This document shows positions 43,218-51,890 of a stretch of 55,177 nt of DNA, piece by piece. Below the pieces are notes generated by a model. The model was not told where the DNA came from. It did no database searches and saw only the letters and a list, made by a program, of their open reading frames with translations. Position 1 is the first letter of the stretch, and every line of letters starts with the position of its first letter. A program made the translations under genes and the position numbers. The stretch covers positions 1 through 55,177 of the forward strand of contig DCDL01000058.1 of the NCBI GenBank assembly GCA_002316385.1, in the 5' to 3' direction. Origin of the DNA: Clostridium sp. UBA1056 (GTDB taxonomy: Bacteria > Bacillota > Clostridia > Clostridiales > Clostridiaceae).

Positions 43218-44021
43218 CTAAACCTTTTTACGTCCAATATACATTAAATGTTCAGCAAAACTCAACAGGTCTTCAGATTCACATACTCTTTCTGCAAAGT
43301 CAATCCATTTACCTACTATCTGCTTAGGTTGTTGTTTTAATAAATCCATGGATGGAGCAAGAATACTCTCACATGAAAATAAATGAAGTTTTTCAAGGTT
43401 GAATTGCTCCATAAAAGGCAGGATATTTTTAGGGTTAATTAGATAAGCCTTTGTAAAGGAATCGCCGCAAAAGTCAGTTCCGTCGATAAAATATTGCCAA
43501 TCTTGTATAACTTTATTATCTAATATCTTTTCAGGTTTATCTCTTAATGTATAAATAATTCTGGCATTTGACGATACAAAGCTGATGTATATAATCCCAT
43601 TAGGTTTGAGCAGAGATAAACATGAATTAATAATATTTACTCTATCTGTATTATCAGACAAATGGTAAAGTGGACCCATCAACAAAATATGATCAAATCT
43701 ATCATTAACAATATTTGTTATACTTCTTGCATCCCCTGATATAGCATTAAGATTTAAATGCTGCTCTGCAGCCCTATCTTTTGCAAACTTAACATTATTG
43801 GGGGATAAATCAATAAGAGTTACGTCACAGCCTTTTTCTAAAAGATATAGAGAATATCTTCCTGGGGCACCACCAACATCTAAGACTTTATCACCCTGAA
43901 TAATATATCTATTAAAATATCTTTTAGTTATTTCAAATTCTACATAATATTTGTCAAGTCTTTCCCATTCCATTCGCACATTGTTATCATAGTAGTTTTT
44001 AACTATTTCAATATCATCCAT
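43218..44021 (-). CDS. Class I SAM-dependent methyltransferase
   Basis: 267 residues: motif I VLDVGGAPGRYSLYL, acidic LIDLSPNNVKFAKD, motif IV FDHILLMGPLYHL, and LKPNGIIYISFVSS. The GPLYHL motif is typical of small-molecule or antibiotic-type methyltransferases. It sits between direct repeats derived from an acetyltransferase gene end, suggesting insertion or tandem duplication. Substrate unknown. Confidence 0.88.
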   Translation of the reverse strand: MDDIEIVKNYYDNNVRMEWERLDKYYVEFEITKRYFNRYIIQGDKVLDVGGAPGRYSLYLLEKGCDVTLIDLSPNNVKFAKDRAAEQHLNLNAISGDARSITNIVNDRFDHILLMGPLYHLSDNTDRVNIINSCLSLLKPNGIIYISFVSSNARIIYTLRDKPEKILDNKVIQDWQYFIDGTDFCGDSFTKAYLINPKNILPFMEQFNLEKLHLFSCESILAPSMDLLKQQPKQIVGKWIDFAERVCESEDLLSFAEHLMYIGRKKV

Positions 44022-44060
44022 TAATTACACCTTCATTTCAATTTATTAAATATAGTATTC

Positions 44061-44110
44061 CTGTCCACTTTTCTGGTAATAATATATCAACATTGATTTA
44101 AAACAAAGCC
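44061..44110 (-). repeat. GTCCAC-hairpin dispersed repeat, partial copy (inverted)
   Basis: In reverse complement it reads GGGCTTTGTTTTAAATCAAT then GTTGATAT and ends near GTGGACAGG, matching the elements at 51684-51750 and 52500-52567. Confidence 0.6.
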
Positions 44111-44144
44111 CATTATTCTATAATATTATGATACCTTTTTTGAA

Positions 44145-44628
44145 TTATTTATTACCCATATGTTTTACATAACCAACAATGGACATATCTTCGTTTATTC
44201 TCGTTACCTCTGCAGTTCTGGTATAGCCTAGCTTTTCGTATAGATAAACAATTTCTCTTCTCTTCATGGATTGTATCTAAAATCCATTTAAGTGATTTGG
44301 AATGGTTTTTTTCTATTATTTTTAATGCTTCTTGTGCTATTCCTTTGTTCTGATATTCTGGAAGAATACATAAACAAGAAATTTTACATGTGTTATCTTC
44401 TAACTCAGTCACTCTAACCCATCCAACATTAACATTATCTAATTGAAAAATATAAGCAGTTGTATTAGCTTTGTCGATTTTTTCTTTAATTGATTCTACA
44501 CTTTCCATTGCAGGATTAATGTGGTAATCATGATATTTATTAAGCAATGGCATAAAAGATTTTCGTTGGATACTTTGAATAATATCTACAAATTCACTTG
44601 TGATTTGAATTACTTTTAGCATCTTCAT
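44145..44628 (-). pseudogene. Frameshifted GNAT acetyltransferase
   Basis: The first 125 codons encode a normal GNAT (CKISCLCILPEYQNKGIAQEAL, then LKWILDTIHEEKRNC). The frame then runs into Ser/Arg-rich residues ending at 44152. Removing one A from the AAA at 44246-44248 restores CYLYEKLGYTRTAEVTRIN and SIVGYVKHMGNK, with a stop at 44145, the expected family ending. So a single-base insertion truncates it. It is a real pseudogene, a phase-variable run, or a sequencing error. Confidence 0.8.
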
Positions 44629-44646
44629 ATCTCCTATATATCCATA

Positions 44647-45651
44647 TTATATATTCACTTTTATTTGTTCTTTCCCGCTTTCTGTTTTTTTAGAAAATAC
44701 ATTGGAAAGTAGGAATGGTAAGAAAATAACAAAATTTACGACAAATAAAATCACAATATCCTTTATGGTTATTACTGAATTTGCAATATTTGCACTTCCA
44801 GTAAATACTGGAATCAAGTTATTATTTAAGAAATGTAACAATACCACACTCCAAATATTTTCTGTTTTTAGATAAACATATGCGAAAAATATTCCAAGAC
44901 TTATACAAGTAATTTGATGACCCAATACACTTAAAAATGGAGTCTCTGGGGCATAGAAGAACAGATCCAGTGGTAAATGCCATAATCCCCATATGATACC
45001 AAGCAGTAATACACCTTTTCTCCTACCAAATCGATTCATTAAAATCGGTTGTAGATATCCTCTCCATCCATATTCCTCACCAAAGAAAGCAGTAAATGCA
45101 GAGAAAAAGCTGAATGGAAGTGCTATAAAAAATGCAATCTGCATGGGCAGTGTATCCCTTGAAACGATTGTTCCAATTGAACCATCTATCATACAACATA
45201 TAATTATTCTTAAAGTATATAAAACGACAAATAATCCAATCATAAGCCAGGACACTTTCCAATGTCCACCATTAATATGATAAGCGATTCTGTTTTCCTT
45301 CTTCTCTGTAAGATAACATATTCCTACAACAATGCTTCCAACAGAAATAACTATTGTAAAAATTGTAGTTACCTTCATAACATCAAAAAACATAAGACTA
45401 AATGAGCATACCATCATCATTCCTGTCAAAGTCAAATAGGAAATGAAGAATTTCTTTGGAAGCAGCCCATCCTTCCAATTAAATATCACATAACATAATA
45501 TTACACCAGCTGCTGGATAAAACATCTGCGCATTTCCAAATATTGATACATCTATCCCTTTCCCATGAACTATTGACATTGGTATTCCCATCAAAAATGG
45601 TACACCAATAGCAACTAATACAAAAATTAATAAATTTTTCTTTTCTCTCAT
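44647..45651 (-). CDS. CPBP-family intramembrane metalloprotease
   Basis: A 334-residue protein with about eight membrane segments. The CPBP/CAAX motifs are EEYGWRGYLQP (motif 1, catalytic Glu pair and Arg) and GIIWGLWHLPLDLFF (motif 2, zinc-binding His), followed by a third helix with HFLNNN. Roles in this family include bacteriocin self-immunity and maturation of small peptides. It starts with an AGGTAG-type site. Promoter-like sequence upstream resembles that of the HIT and Nudix genes. Confidence 0.9.
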   Translation of the reverse strand: MREKKNLLIFVLVAIGVPFLMGIPMSIVHGKGIDVSIFGNAQMFYPAAGVILCYVIFNWKDGLLPKKFFISYLTLTGMMMVCSFSLMFFDVMKVTTIFTIVISVGSIVVGICYLTEKKENRIAYHINGGHWKVSWLMIGLFVVLYTLRIIICCMIDGSIGTIVSRDTLPMQIAFFIALPFSFFSAFTAFFGEEYGWRGYLQPILMNRFGRRKGVLLLGIIWGLWHLPLDLFFYAPETPFLSVLGHQITCISLGIFFAYVYLKTENIWSVVLLHFLNNNLIPVFTGSANIANSVITIKDIVILFVVNFVIFLPFLLSNVFSKKTESGKEQIKVNI

Positions 45652-45829
45652 AATTATTACTACCTCCCAAATCTAATGTAAATAGCAGTTTTTATAAACA
45701 GAGTTCACCTCATCTTACAAATTATTCCTTAAACTATATATTTATTATACATAATTTGTATATGGTTAGTCCATAATTACTTCGTAATTCATTATGACTA
45801 AATTAAATTTCTTTTATCTAATTTTAGTA

Positions 45830-45877
45830 AAAACCTCACTTGCAGTGGTTCAACGTAACCACTGCAAGTAAGGTTTT
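45830..45877 (+). terminator. Long terminator hairpin
   Basis: A 21-bp stem with one mismatch (45830-45850 with 45857-45877), CAACGT loop and TTTTTTC overlap. Its orientation suits a plus-strand transcript, but no plus-strand gene lies upstream, so it may protect the CPBP promoter from read-through. 45909-45945 resembles the imperfect repeats at 6200-6310. Confidence 0.7.
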
Positions 45878-45976
45878 TTCATTTAATACCACTATATTTA
45901 TTCTTCATAATAGGAAACTCACTACTCGCATAAGTTTGTAGGAGTAAGTTCTATTTGCAAAATCATATTAGTTACT

Positions 45977-46153
45977 TTATTGCAATTGTTCTTTCATTTT
46001 AGCTTTGTATTTTTTAAGTGCGCTTATAACTCTAATACCATATACAAATGCTGATATTAAGAATAATAATATAGGCATCCAAGCCCAAAGGCTCATATCA
46101 AAAATACTAAAATTAGAACTATTATACTGTAAACAAAAAAGATAAATATTCAT
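45977..46153 (-). CDS. Possible small membrane protein (58 residues)
   Basis: ATG 46153 to TAA 45977, with one membrane segment (about 22-43, WAWMPILLFLISAFVYGIRV) and a basic C-terminal helix (SALKKYKAKMKEQLQ). No good ribosome site before the first ATG. Translation may start at an inner ATG (46105) or this may be the end of a decayed gene. Confidence 0.4.
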   Translation of the reverse strand: MNIYLFCLQYNSSNFSIFDMSLWAWMPILLFLISAFVYGIRVISALKKYKAKMKEQLQ

Positions 46154-46199
46154 CTTCTAAGTACTATACTGCAATAGTTATTCATAATAAATAATAAAT

Positions 46200-46358
46200 T
46201 AACTTGTTGTGCTAGGTAAATCTAGTAGTTTTCATAAAAGGATTATTTAGTTCGTATATGTAACATTATATAGCATTATAACTTTTTAAAAAGTTATAAT
46301 GGAAACTATTTAAATATTTAACATTTTAACATTTTAACATTTTAACATGTTGGTCCAT
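46200..46358 (+). repeat. 160-bp palindrome-containing repeat, copy 2
   Basis: Matches 4130-4290 from TAACTTG to GTTGGTCCAT. The 26-bp palindrome is at 46275-46300, and three TTTTAACA units follow. More regular than copy 1. Confidence 0.75.
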
Positions 46359-46381
46359 GGATTTCACTTTTTTTTCCATGT

Positions 46382-46519
46382 CCTGTTTCTTCTTATGTAA
46401 CTGGAAAAATAATTTCTTCGAAAATTGGACCTTATCCAGTAATAAAAGTGACTTTATATAATGAAGAAGATGGTATTGCTTATACATTAGGTAAATACAT
46501 AGAGGATATAGATATTTAA
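46382..46519 (+). pseudogene. C-terminal fragment of an unknown protein gene
   Basis: A start-less open frame reads YVTGKIISSKIGPYPVIKVT then LYNEEDGIAYTLGKYIEDID and a stop at 46517-46519. It begins against the 160-bp repeat, as if the repeat had inserted into or replaced its 5' part. Family not recognised. Confidence 0.4.
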
Positions 46520-46623
46520 AATATCTATATCCTTAAAGCACTGAAATTTAATAAAGTATTGTATAATGTTTATGAGGTAATCTTCATGAACATTTTTAGT
46601 AGATTGAAAGTAAATATTTCATA

Positions 46624-47469
46624 TTACTCTTCTGATTCAGCAAAAAGTTCTACAATATTAGGATCACTATGAGAGAAAAATGCACTTTTTCCTTTGTCTA
46701 ATTTGGCGATCTTACGCATATCATCCTCATTTAATTTAAAATCAAATATATTAAAATTCTGAATCATTCTTTCTTTATGCACAGACTTAGGAATAACAAT
46801 AACACCTCTTTGAATTAAATATCTTAATGCGACTTGAGCTGTAGATTTATTATATCTATCTCCAACTTTTTTAAGAGTTTTATTTGTAAAGATATTATTT
46901 GTCCCTTCTGCAAATGGTGCCCAAGATTCAATTTGTACTCCATATTTATCCATGATTTCCTTAGCCTTTACTTGCTGATTAAATAGATGTGTTTCAACTT
47001 GATTAATTGCTGGAACTACCTCATTAAACTTAATAAGATCTATTAATCTATCTGGATAGAAATTACTTACCCCTATAGCTCTTATCTTACCTCTCTTATA
47101 CATTTCCTCCATAGCTTTATATGTGCCATAATAATCACTGAAAGGTTGATGTATTAATACTAAATCCAAATATTCAAGTTGAAGCTTTTTAAGTGACTTC
47201 TCTATAGAAATTTTCGTTTTTTCATATCCAGCATTCGATATCCACACTTTAGTTGTAATAAATAATTCTTCTCTTGGAACATTGCACTTCTTAATTGCTC
47301 TTCCGACAGCTTCTTCATTACCATATGTCTGAGCGGTATCAATCGAACGATACCCTATTTCAATTGCCTCTAATACACACCTCTCACACTCCTTCAAATT
47401 TTCAATTTGATAAACCCCATATCCTAAAATAGGCATTTTCACTCCATTATTTAATGTTATATATTCCAT
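46624..47469 (-). CDS. Aldo/keto reductase
   Basis: A 281-residue single-domain TIM-barrel oxidoreductase with the full catalytic tetrad Asp44, Tyr49 (IDTAQTYGNE), Lys74 (TTKVW) and His107 (LVLIHQP). The NADPH-binding region VIPKSVHKERMIQNFNIFDF is near the end. Close in layout to 2,5-diketo-gluconate/methylglyoxal reductases such as YvgN. AAGGAGGAA ribosome site. Probably reduces small aldehydes. Confidence 0.93.
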   Translation of the reverse strand: MEYITLNNGVKMPILGYGVYQIENLKECERCVLEAIEIGYRSIDTAQTYGNEEAVGRAIKKCNVPREELFITTKVWISNAGYEKTKISIEKSLKKLQLEYLDLVLIHQPFSDYYGTYKAMEEMYKRGKIRAIGVSNFYPDRLIDLIKFNEVVPAINQVETHLFNQQVKAKEIMDKYGVQIESWAPFAEGTNNIFTNKTLKKVGDRYNKSTAQVALRYLIQRGVIVIPKSVHKERMIQNFNIFDFKLNEDDMRKIAKLDKGKSAFFSHSDPNIVELFAESEE

Positions 47470-47580
47470 ATATTCCTCCTTCTTTCCATAAACTATTTTT
47501 TATATATTTGCTATTACTATTTATAATATTATTTTCTCTAATTATTCTTTCAAGAATATCTAAATGCTTTTCAGAGATTT

Positions 47581-47735
47581 TTTTATTTACAAATATTGAT
47601 ACAGTTAATAACACAGACTATGGTACATATATATTTACAAATATTGATACAAATAAAGTTACATAATTATTTACATATTTTTATACAATTATTGTTACAT
47701 AATATGTGACATAAACTGTTTCAAATAAAACACAA
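47581..47735 (+). repeat. TTACAAATA-type array, possible par relic
   Basis: The sequence contains TTTACAAATATTGATACA twice, plus GTTACATAAT, GGTACATATA and TTTCAAATAAAAC, closely resembling the ACAAAT array of the RHH gene and the relics at 15977-16160 and 34270-34466 (GGTACATATAT is shared with the latter). No coding potential remains. Confidence 0.45.
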
Positions 47736-47788
47736 AAATAATTTGAGTTATGATTTTAAAAAAATATAAAATTATTAAAATATTTTTG

Positions 47789-47817
47789 TTGACAAAATTA
47801 TTCTAATAACATATCAT
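47789..47817 (+). promoter_or_regulatory. Promoter of the T-box operon
   Basis: Consensus TTGACA (47789-47794), 17 bases, TATCAT (47812-47817). Transcription would begin near 47824, at the 5' edge of the T-box leader. Confidence 0.75.
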
Positions 47818-47823
47818 AATACT

Positions 47824-48126
47824 AAATTATTAAAGCGAAATATTAAAAATTATAAATGCTATGATAAGAAATAGTATCATAAGGTAAGCTAACAGAGAGA
47901 AATCCCCCTAGCTGAAAAGGATTTTAAGTGTAACTTATGTGAATGCATCTTTGAGCACTGTCTCGAAATATAGTAGACGACAGCGTGAACGCCCGTTAAA
48001 GCGTTGAGGTATGATTGTACCAAAAATGAGATGTCATTGTATATTTTTTGTTATATGCATGATAATTAGAGTGGAACCGCGGAAGTTAACTTCTGCCTCT
48101 AAATTTTTAGAGGCAGGAGTTTTTTT
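47824..48126 (+). promoter_or_regulatory. T-box riboswitch, probably cysteine-specific
   Basis: A 300-base leader with the T-box landmarks: the AGAGA bulge of stem I (47893-47900 region), a candidate specifier UGC at 47944-47946 in GAATGCATC, the conserved T-box GAGTGGAACCGCGG (48069-48082), and a terminator AACTTCTGCCTCT (48088-48100) with 48109-48121 and a T run. Uncharged tRNA-Cys would stabilise the antiterminator. The overlapping AUG would mean methionine, but the downstream cysteine-forming genes favour Cys. Confidence 0.9.
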
Positions 48127-48160
48127 ATTTACAAAAAAATTAATATATAGGAGGACTATT

Positions 48161-48787
48161 ATGAATTCTTTACAGTACTTTGATTCCATAGCTAAAAGCT
48201 GGAACGTTATAAGAAGCGAATATTTTGAGGAAAGACTAAAGTATAAAATATTATCAATAACAAATATAAAAGACAAAATCGTAGCTGATTTAGGCTGCGG
48301 TACAGGTTTTGTTTCCATGGCATTGGCTAATGAAGCAGCAATAGTATTTTCCATTGATAACTCCACAAACATGCTTAAAGAATTATCAGCTACTGCTTCA
48401 AAACGAGACTACAAAAATATCTACCCTATAAAATCTTCACTAGATAATCTAGCCCTATTTGATGAATCTCTAAATGCAGTGTTTATAAATATGGCACTTC
48501 ATCACATAGCGGATGCAAAAAAGGCAATTAGTGAAATGTATCGGGTTCTTAAGAAAGATGGAGTAGTTATTATCTCTGATGTCATGGAGCATAATGGACA
48601 ATGGGCAAGAGAAGAAATGTTCGATGAATGGCTCGGCTTTTCAAATAAACAAATGGCAGAGTGGCTAGAAGAGGCTGGCTTTAAAAATATAAAAATAGAA
48701 AATACAGATTTAAGTTGCAAAGGTTATTCTAGCCGGGGAGAATACACTGAAACAGGGATTTTCTTAGCTAGTGCAACAAAATTATAA
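48161..48787 (+). CDS. yrrT: SAM-dependent methyltransferase of the YrrT/UbiG type
   Basis: A 208-residue class I methyltransferase: motif I VADLGCGTGFVSMAL, acidic FSIDNSTNMLKEL, motif IV NAVFINMALHHIA and YRVLKKDGVVIISDV. I start at ATG 48161, which follows AGGAGG by six bases; the frame stays open further upstream but runs through the T-box. First gene of the cysteine-supply operon, as in clostridial ubiG-mccBA and Bacillus yrrT operons. It produces S-adenosylhomocysteine; the methyl acceptor is unknown. Confidence 0.88.
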   Translation: MNSLQYFDSIAKSWNVIRSEYFEERLKYKILSITNIKDKIVADLGCGTGFVSMALANEAAIVFSIDNSTNMLKELSATASKRDYKNIYPIKSSLDNLALFDESLNAVFINMALHHIADAKKAISEMYRVLKKDGVVIISDVMEHNGQWAREEMFDEWLGFSNKQMAEWLEEAGFKNIKIENTDLSCKGYSSRGEYTETGIFLASATKL

Positions 48788-48811
48788 TTAGATTTAGGAG
48801 GAGTAAATAAA

Positions 48812-49954
48812 ATGAAATTTGAATCATTATTAATTCACGGTGGAATAGATGGGGATAAGAATACAGGGGCTGTAAATGTTCCTATTTATCAGACTTCAAC
48901 TTATAAACAGCCTAAGTTTGGCTTAAATAAAGGATATGAATATTCAAGAACAGGTAATCCCACAAGAGAGGCTTTAGAAAGACTTATTTCAGACCTTGAG
49001 GAAGGCCATGCAGGTTTTGCTTTTGCTTCAGGGATGGCTGCTACAACTGCTGTACTTTCACTATTTAAGTCAGGAGATAAGATAATAATTTCAAACAATG
49101 TATATGGTGGAACCTTTAGAGTTCTAGATAAAGTATTTAACAACTTTGGTATTCAATATTCTATAGTTAATACCTCTGACTTAGATGAAGTAAGAAATAG
49201 CATTGATGAAACCGTAAAGGCCATATATATAGAAAGCCCAACAAATCCTCTTATGGATATTACTGATATAGAGGAGGTGTCAAAGATAGCTAAGGAAAAA
49301 GGTATATATACCATAGTGGATAATACCTTCATGACTCCTTATCTACAAAAACCAATAACTCTTGGGGCAGATATAGTTATTCATAGTGCAACTAAATATC
49401 TTGGAGGTCACAGTGACATAGTATCTGGTATTGTTGTTGTAAATAGTAAGGAACTAGCAGAAAGACTTCATTTTGTTCAAAATGCTACTGGTGGAGTTCT
49501 AGCTCCCTTTGATTCTTTTCTTTTAATTAGAGGAATTAAAACCTTAGCAGTAAGAATGGATAGACATAATTCCAATGCAAAGATTATTGCTGAATTCCTA
49601 CAAAATAGAGAAGAAATATCAGAGGTATATTATCCTGGTTTTGAAAGCCACCCAGGTTATGAAATTCAATCAAATCAGGCTAAAGGTTATGGTGGAATGA
49701 TATCTTTTGTCCTTAAGGAGGGCTATGATTATAAAAAATTCCTTGAAAATCTTCAAATTATAACATTTGGAGAAAGCTTAGGAGGAGTTGAATCCTTAGC
49801 TTGCCACCCTGCCTCCATGACTCATGGCTCCATACCTTATGAGCTAAGACAAAAGGTTGGTATTGTAGATAATTTAATAAGATTATCTGTGGGCATAGAA
49901 AATGCTGAAGATTTAATACAAGATTTAAAAAATGCGTTAAAGGAGAGTATATAA
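48812..49954 (+). CDS. mccB: Cystathionine/homocysteine gamma-lyase
   Basis: A 380-residue PLP enzyme of the Cys/Met metabolism family: substrate loop YSRTGNPTREALE, FAFASGMAATTA, and PLP-lysine motif HSATKYLGGHSDIVSG. It cleaves cystathionine to cysteine, 2-oxobutyrate and ammonia. Its place in an operon with mccA and luxS under a cysteine T-box separates it from biosynthetic gamma-synthases of the same family. AGGAGG ribosome site; one base before luxS. Confidence 0.92.
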   Translation: MKFESLLIHGGIDGDKNTGAVNVPIYQTSTYKQPKFGLNKGYEYSRTGNPTREALERLISDLEEGHAGFAFASGMAATTAVLSLFKSGDKIIISNNVYGGTFRVLDKVFNNFGIQYSIVNTSDLDEVRNSIDETVKAIYIESPTNPLMDITDIEEVSKIAKEKGIYTIVDNTFMTPYLQKPITLGADIVIHSATKYLGGHSDIVSGIVVVNSKELAERLHFVQNATGGVLAPFDSFLLIRGIKTLAVRMDRHNSNAKIIAEFLQNREEISEVYYPGFESHPGYEIQSNQAKGYGGMISFVLKEGYDYKKFLENLQIITFGESLGGVESLACHPASMTHGSIPYELRQKVGIVDNLIRLSVGIENAEDLIQDLKNALKESI

Positions 49955-49955
49955 A

Positions 49956-50408
49956 ATGGTCAAAGTAGAAAGTTTTTTGTTAGATCATACAAAGGTTAAA
50001 GCACCTTTCATAAGAAAATGCGGAACTCAACAAGGTGAAAATGGAGATACAATCTCTAAGTTCGATTTAAGATTTTTACAGCCTAACGAAGAAGAGCTTC
50101 CAACAGCAGCAGTTCATACTTTAGAGCATTTACTAGCAGGCTATATGAGAGAAAAGATGGATAATATAATCGACATTTCTCCAATGGGTTGCAGAACGGG
50201 ATTTTATATGATAGCTTGGGGAGATGTTGAAGTTGAAGTCGTTATTGAAGCACTGAATTATAGCTTAAATAAAGTTATAGAAGCAGAAGAAGTTCCTGCA
50301 ACTAATGCAGTACAATGCGGAAATTATAGGGATCATTCTCTATTTTCAGCGAAAGAGTATGCAAAGCACGTTTTAAACGAGGAGATTAGCAGTGAAATAT
50401 TTAGATAG
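49956..50408 (+). CDS. luxS: S-ribosylhomocysteine lyase
   Basis: 150 residues with the complete LuxS metal site: His54 and His58 (HTLEH) and Cys121 (VQCGNYRDHS), plus the catalytic cysteine in GCRTGFYM. It converts S-ribosylhomocysteine to homocysteine and the AI-2 precursor DPD. In this operon it supplies homocysteine to MccA/MccB; AI-2 is the by-product. The nucleosidase Pfs/MtnN needed for the preceding step is not in the window. It overlaps mccA by 17 bases. Confidence 0.96.
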   Translation: MVKVESFLLDHTKVKAPFIRKCGTQQGENGDTISKFDLRFLQPNEEELPTAAVHTLEHLLAGYMREKMDNIIDISPMGCRTGFYMIAWGDVEVEVVIEALNYSLNKVIEAEEVPATNAVQCGNYRDHSLFSAKEYAKHVLNEEISSEIFR

Positions 50409-51300
50409 TATCAAAGAGCTTATAGGTAATACCCCTATTATAAAGCTTAATAATTTAGACATTAAGCCAGGGATTAATATCTTTGCAAAGCTCGAAAATC
50501 ATAATCCTGGAGGAAGTGTTAAAGACAGAATAGGAATTTGCATGATTGAACAAGCTGAGAAGGAAGGAAAGTTAAAGCCAGGGTATACAATAGTTGAAGC
50601 TACTGCTGGGAATACTGGTATTGGTGTGGCTCTCGGGGCTATAAATAAGGGCTACAATATAATCTTTGTAGTTCCAGAGAAATTTTCAGTTGAAAAACAA
50701 GCATTGATGAGAGCCTTAGGAGCCAAGGTGATAAATACACCTAGAGAAACTGGTATGTTAGGGGCTGTTGAAAAAGCTGAGGAATTATTAAAGACTATAG
50801 AAAATTCTATAAGCTTAAAACAGTTTGAAAACAGAGCTAATCCACTTGCTCACTATAAAACTACTGGTCCAGAAATATATTCAGCCATGGATGGGGAAAT
50901 AGATTATTTTGTTTCTGGCGCTGGGAGTGGAGGTACTTTTACAGGAGTTACAAAATTTCTTAAGGAAAAAAATAAAAATGTGAAAGGGATTTTAGCTGAT
51001 CCCTATGGTTCTACCATGGGAGGTGGAACCATAGGTTGCTATGATATTGAAGGTATTGGTAATAACTTCATACCTAATACAATGGATATGAAGTTAGTGG
51101 ATCAGGTTATAAAGGTCAACGATAAGGAAGCCTATGCCATGGTCAAAACTCTGGCTTTAAAGGAAGGACTTATTGTTGGAAGTTCCTCTGGTGCTGCCGT
51201 AGCTGCTGCCTTAAAGATAGCTGAAACAATCCACAGTGGCAATATAGTTACCCTTCTTCCAGATCGAGGAGACAGGTATTTCAGCAAAAATATTTATTAG
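50392..51300 (+). CDS. mccA: Cystathionine beta-synthase / cysteine synthase family enzyme
   Basis: A 302-residue PLP enzyme of the cysteine-synthase family: GNTPIIKLNN, lysine motif PGGSVKDRIG, phosphate/substrate loops EATAGNTGIG and GAGSGGTFTG, and GSSSGAAVAAAL. Starts at GTG 50392, seven bases after GAGGAG and within luxS. With homocysteine from LuxS it forms cystathionine from (O-acetyl)serine, completing reverse transsulfuration with MccB. Confidence 0.92.
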   Translation: MKYLDSIKELIGNTPIIKLNNLDIKPGINIFAKLENHNPGGSVKDRIGICMIEQAEKEGKLKPGYTIVEATAGNTGIGVALGAINKGYNIIFVVPEKFSVEKQALMRALGAKVINTPRETGMLGAVEKAEELLKTIENSISLKQFENRANPLAHYKTTGPEIYSAMDGEIDYFVSGAGSGGTFTGVTKFLKEKNKNVKGILADPYGSTMGGGTIGCYDIEGIGNNFIPNTMDMKLVDQVIKVNDKEAYAMVKTLALKEGLIVGSSSGAAVAAALKIAETIHSGNIVTLLPDRGDRYFSKNIY

Positions 51301-51459
51301 TTAGGGGTGGTTATATCTATCAATCATCAATTATAGGTGGTGCAATCTGCATTATAATTAACTTTATCATTTAATTAATTGTAATAATTTCTTAAAGAAC
51401 TAAATCACTAAAAGCCATGATTGGTTTAGCGATTAACTTAAAGTTTGTATGAAAAAATA

Positions 51460-51496
51460 AGAAGTGAAGTTTCTTTCTCAAGGAAACTTCACTTCT
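51460..51496 (+). terminator. Terminator-like hairpin after mccA
   Basis: A perfect 14-bp stem AGAAGTGAAGTTTC (51460-51473) with 51483-51496. The T run is weak (AACATTTT), and it lies 160 bp after the stop. Confidence 0.6.
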
Positions 51497-51683
51497 AACA
51501 TTTTACACTCCACTTATAGGAGTGATAAAATGATTAAAACAATTTATTTTCATAAATTAAAACTATAAATACAACTTTCTCTGGGAGATATAAACTTAGT
51601 AATTTCAATGGGTTAAAGGCGCAAGAACATAAAAACATAAAAAGCTAAAACATATAATAAGATTTAAATACTTTTTTATTTTT

Positions 51684-51750
51684 AGCTCCATTTTAAACCA
51701 ATGTTGATATAAGAACGTGATAAAAGTGGACAAATCAAGTTGTCCACTTT
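51684..51750 (+). repeat. GTCCAC-hairpin dispersed repeat, copy 1
   Basis: AGCTCCATTTTAAACCAATG then TTGATATAAGAAC, followed by a perfect hairpin AAAGTGGACAA (51723-51733) with 51740-51750. The first half recurs at 52500-52534 and inverted at about 44080-44110. The hairpin sequence varies between copies but keeps pairing. Confidence 0.75.
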
Positions 51751-51890
51751 ACTATTTAGTTCGTCTAATATCAATATTGTGAATCAACTTAACTTTGTAT
51801 TATATTTATTTGAGCAGTATATATGCAGTATCATTGCACACATTTAAAACGCTTAAATGGTAGCTTAGAATTTACATACTAATTGGAACT

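Larger units (their letters stand above)
51301..51890. other. Gene-free 0.6-kb stretch with terminator and dispersed repeat
   Basis: It contains the operon terminator at 51460-51496 and the repeat at 51684-51750. No coding sequence seen. Confidence 0.6.

Noticed and set aside
48011..48160. 50-codon upstream extension of the yrrT frame
   Set aside because: It runs through the T-box motif and terminator of the leader; a strong ribosome site precedes ATG 48161.
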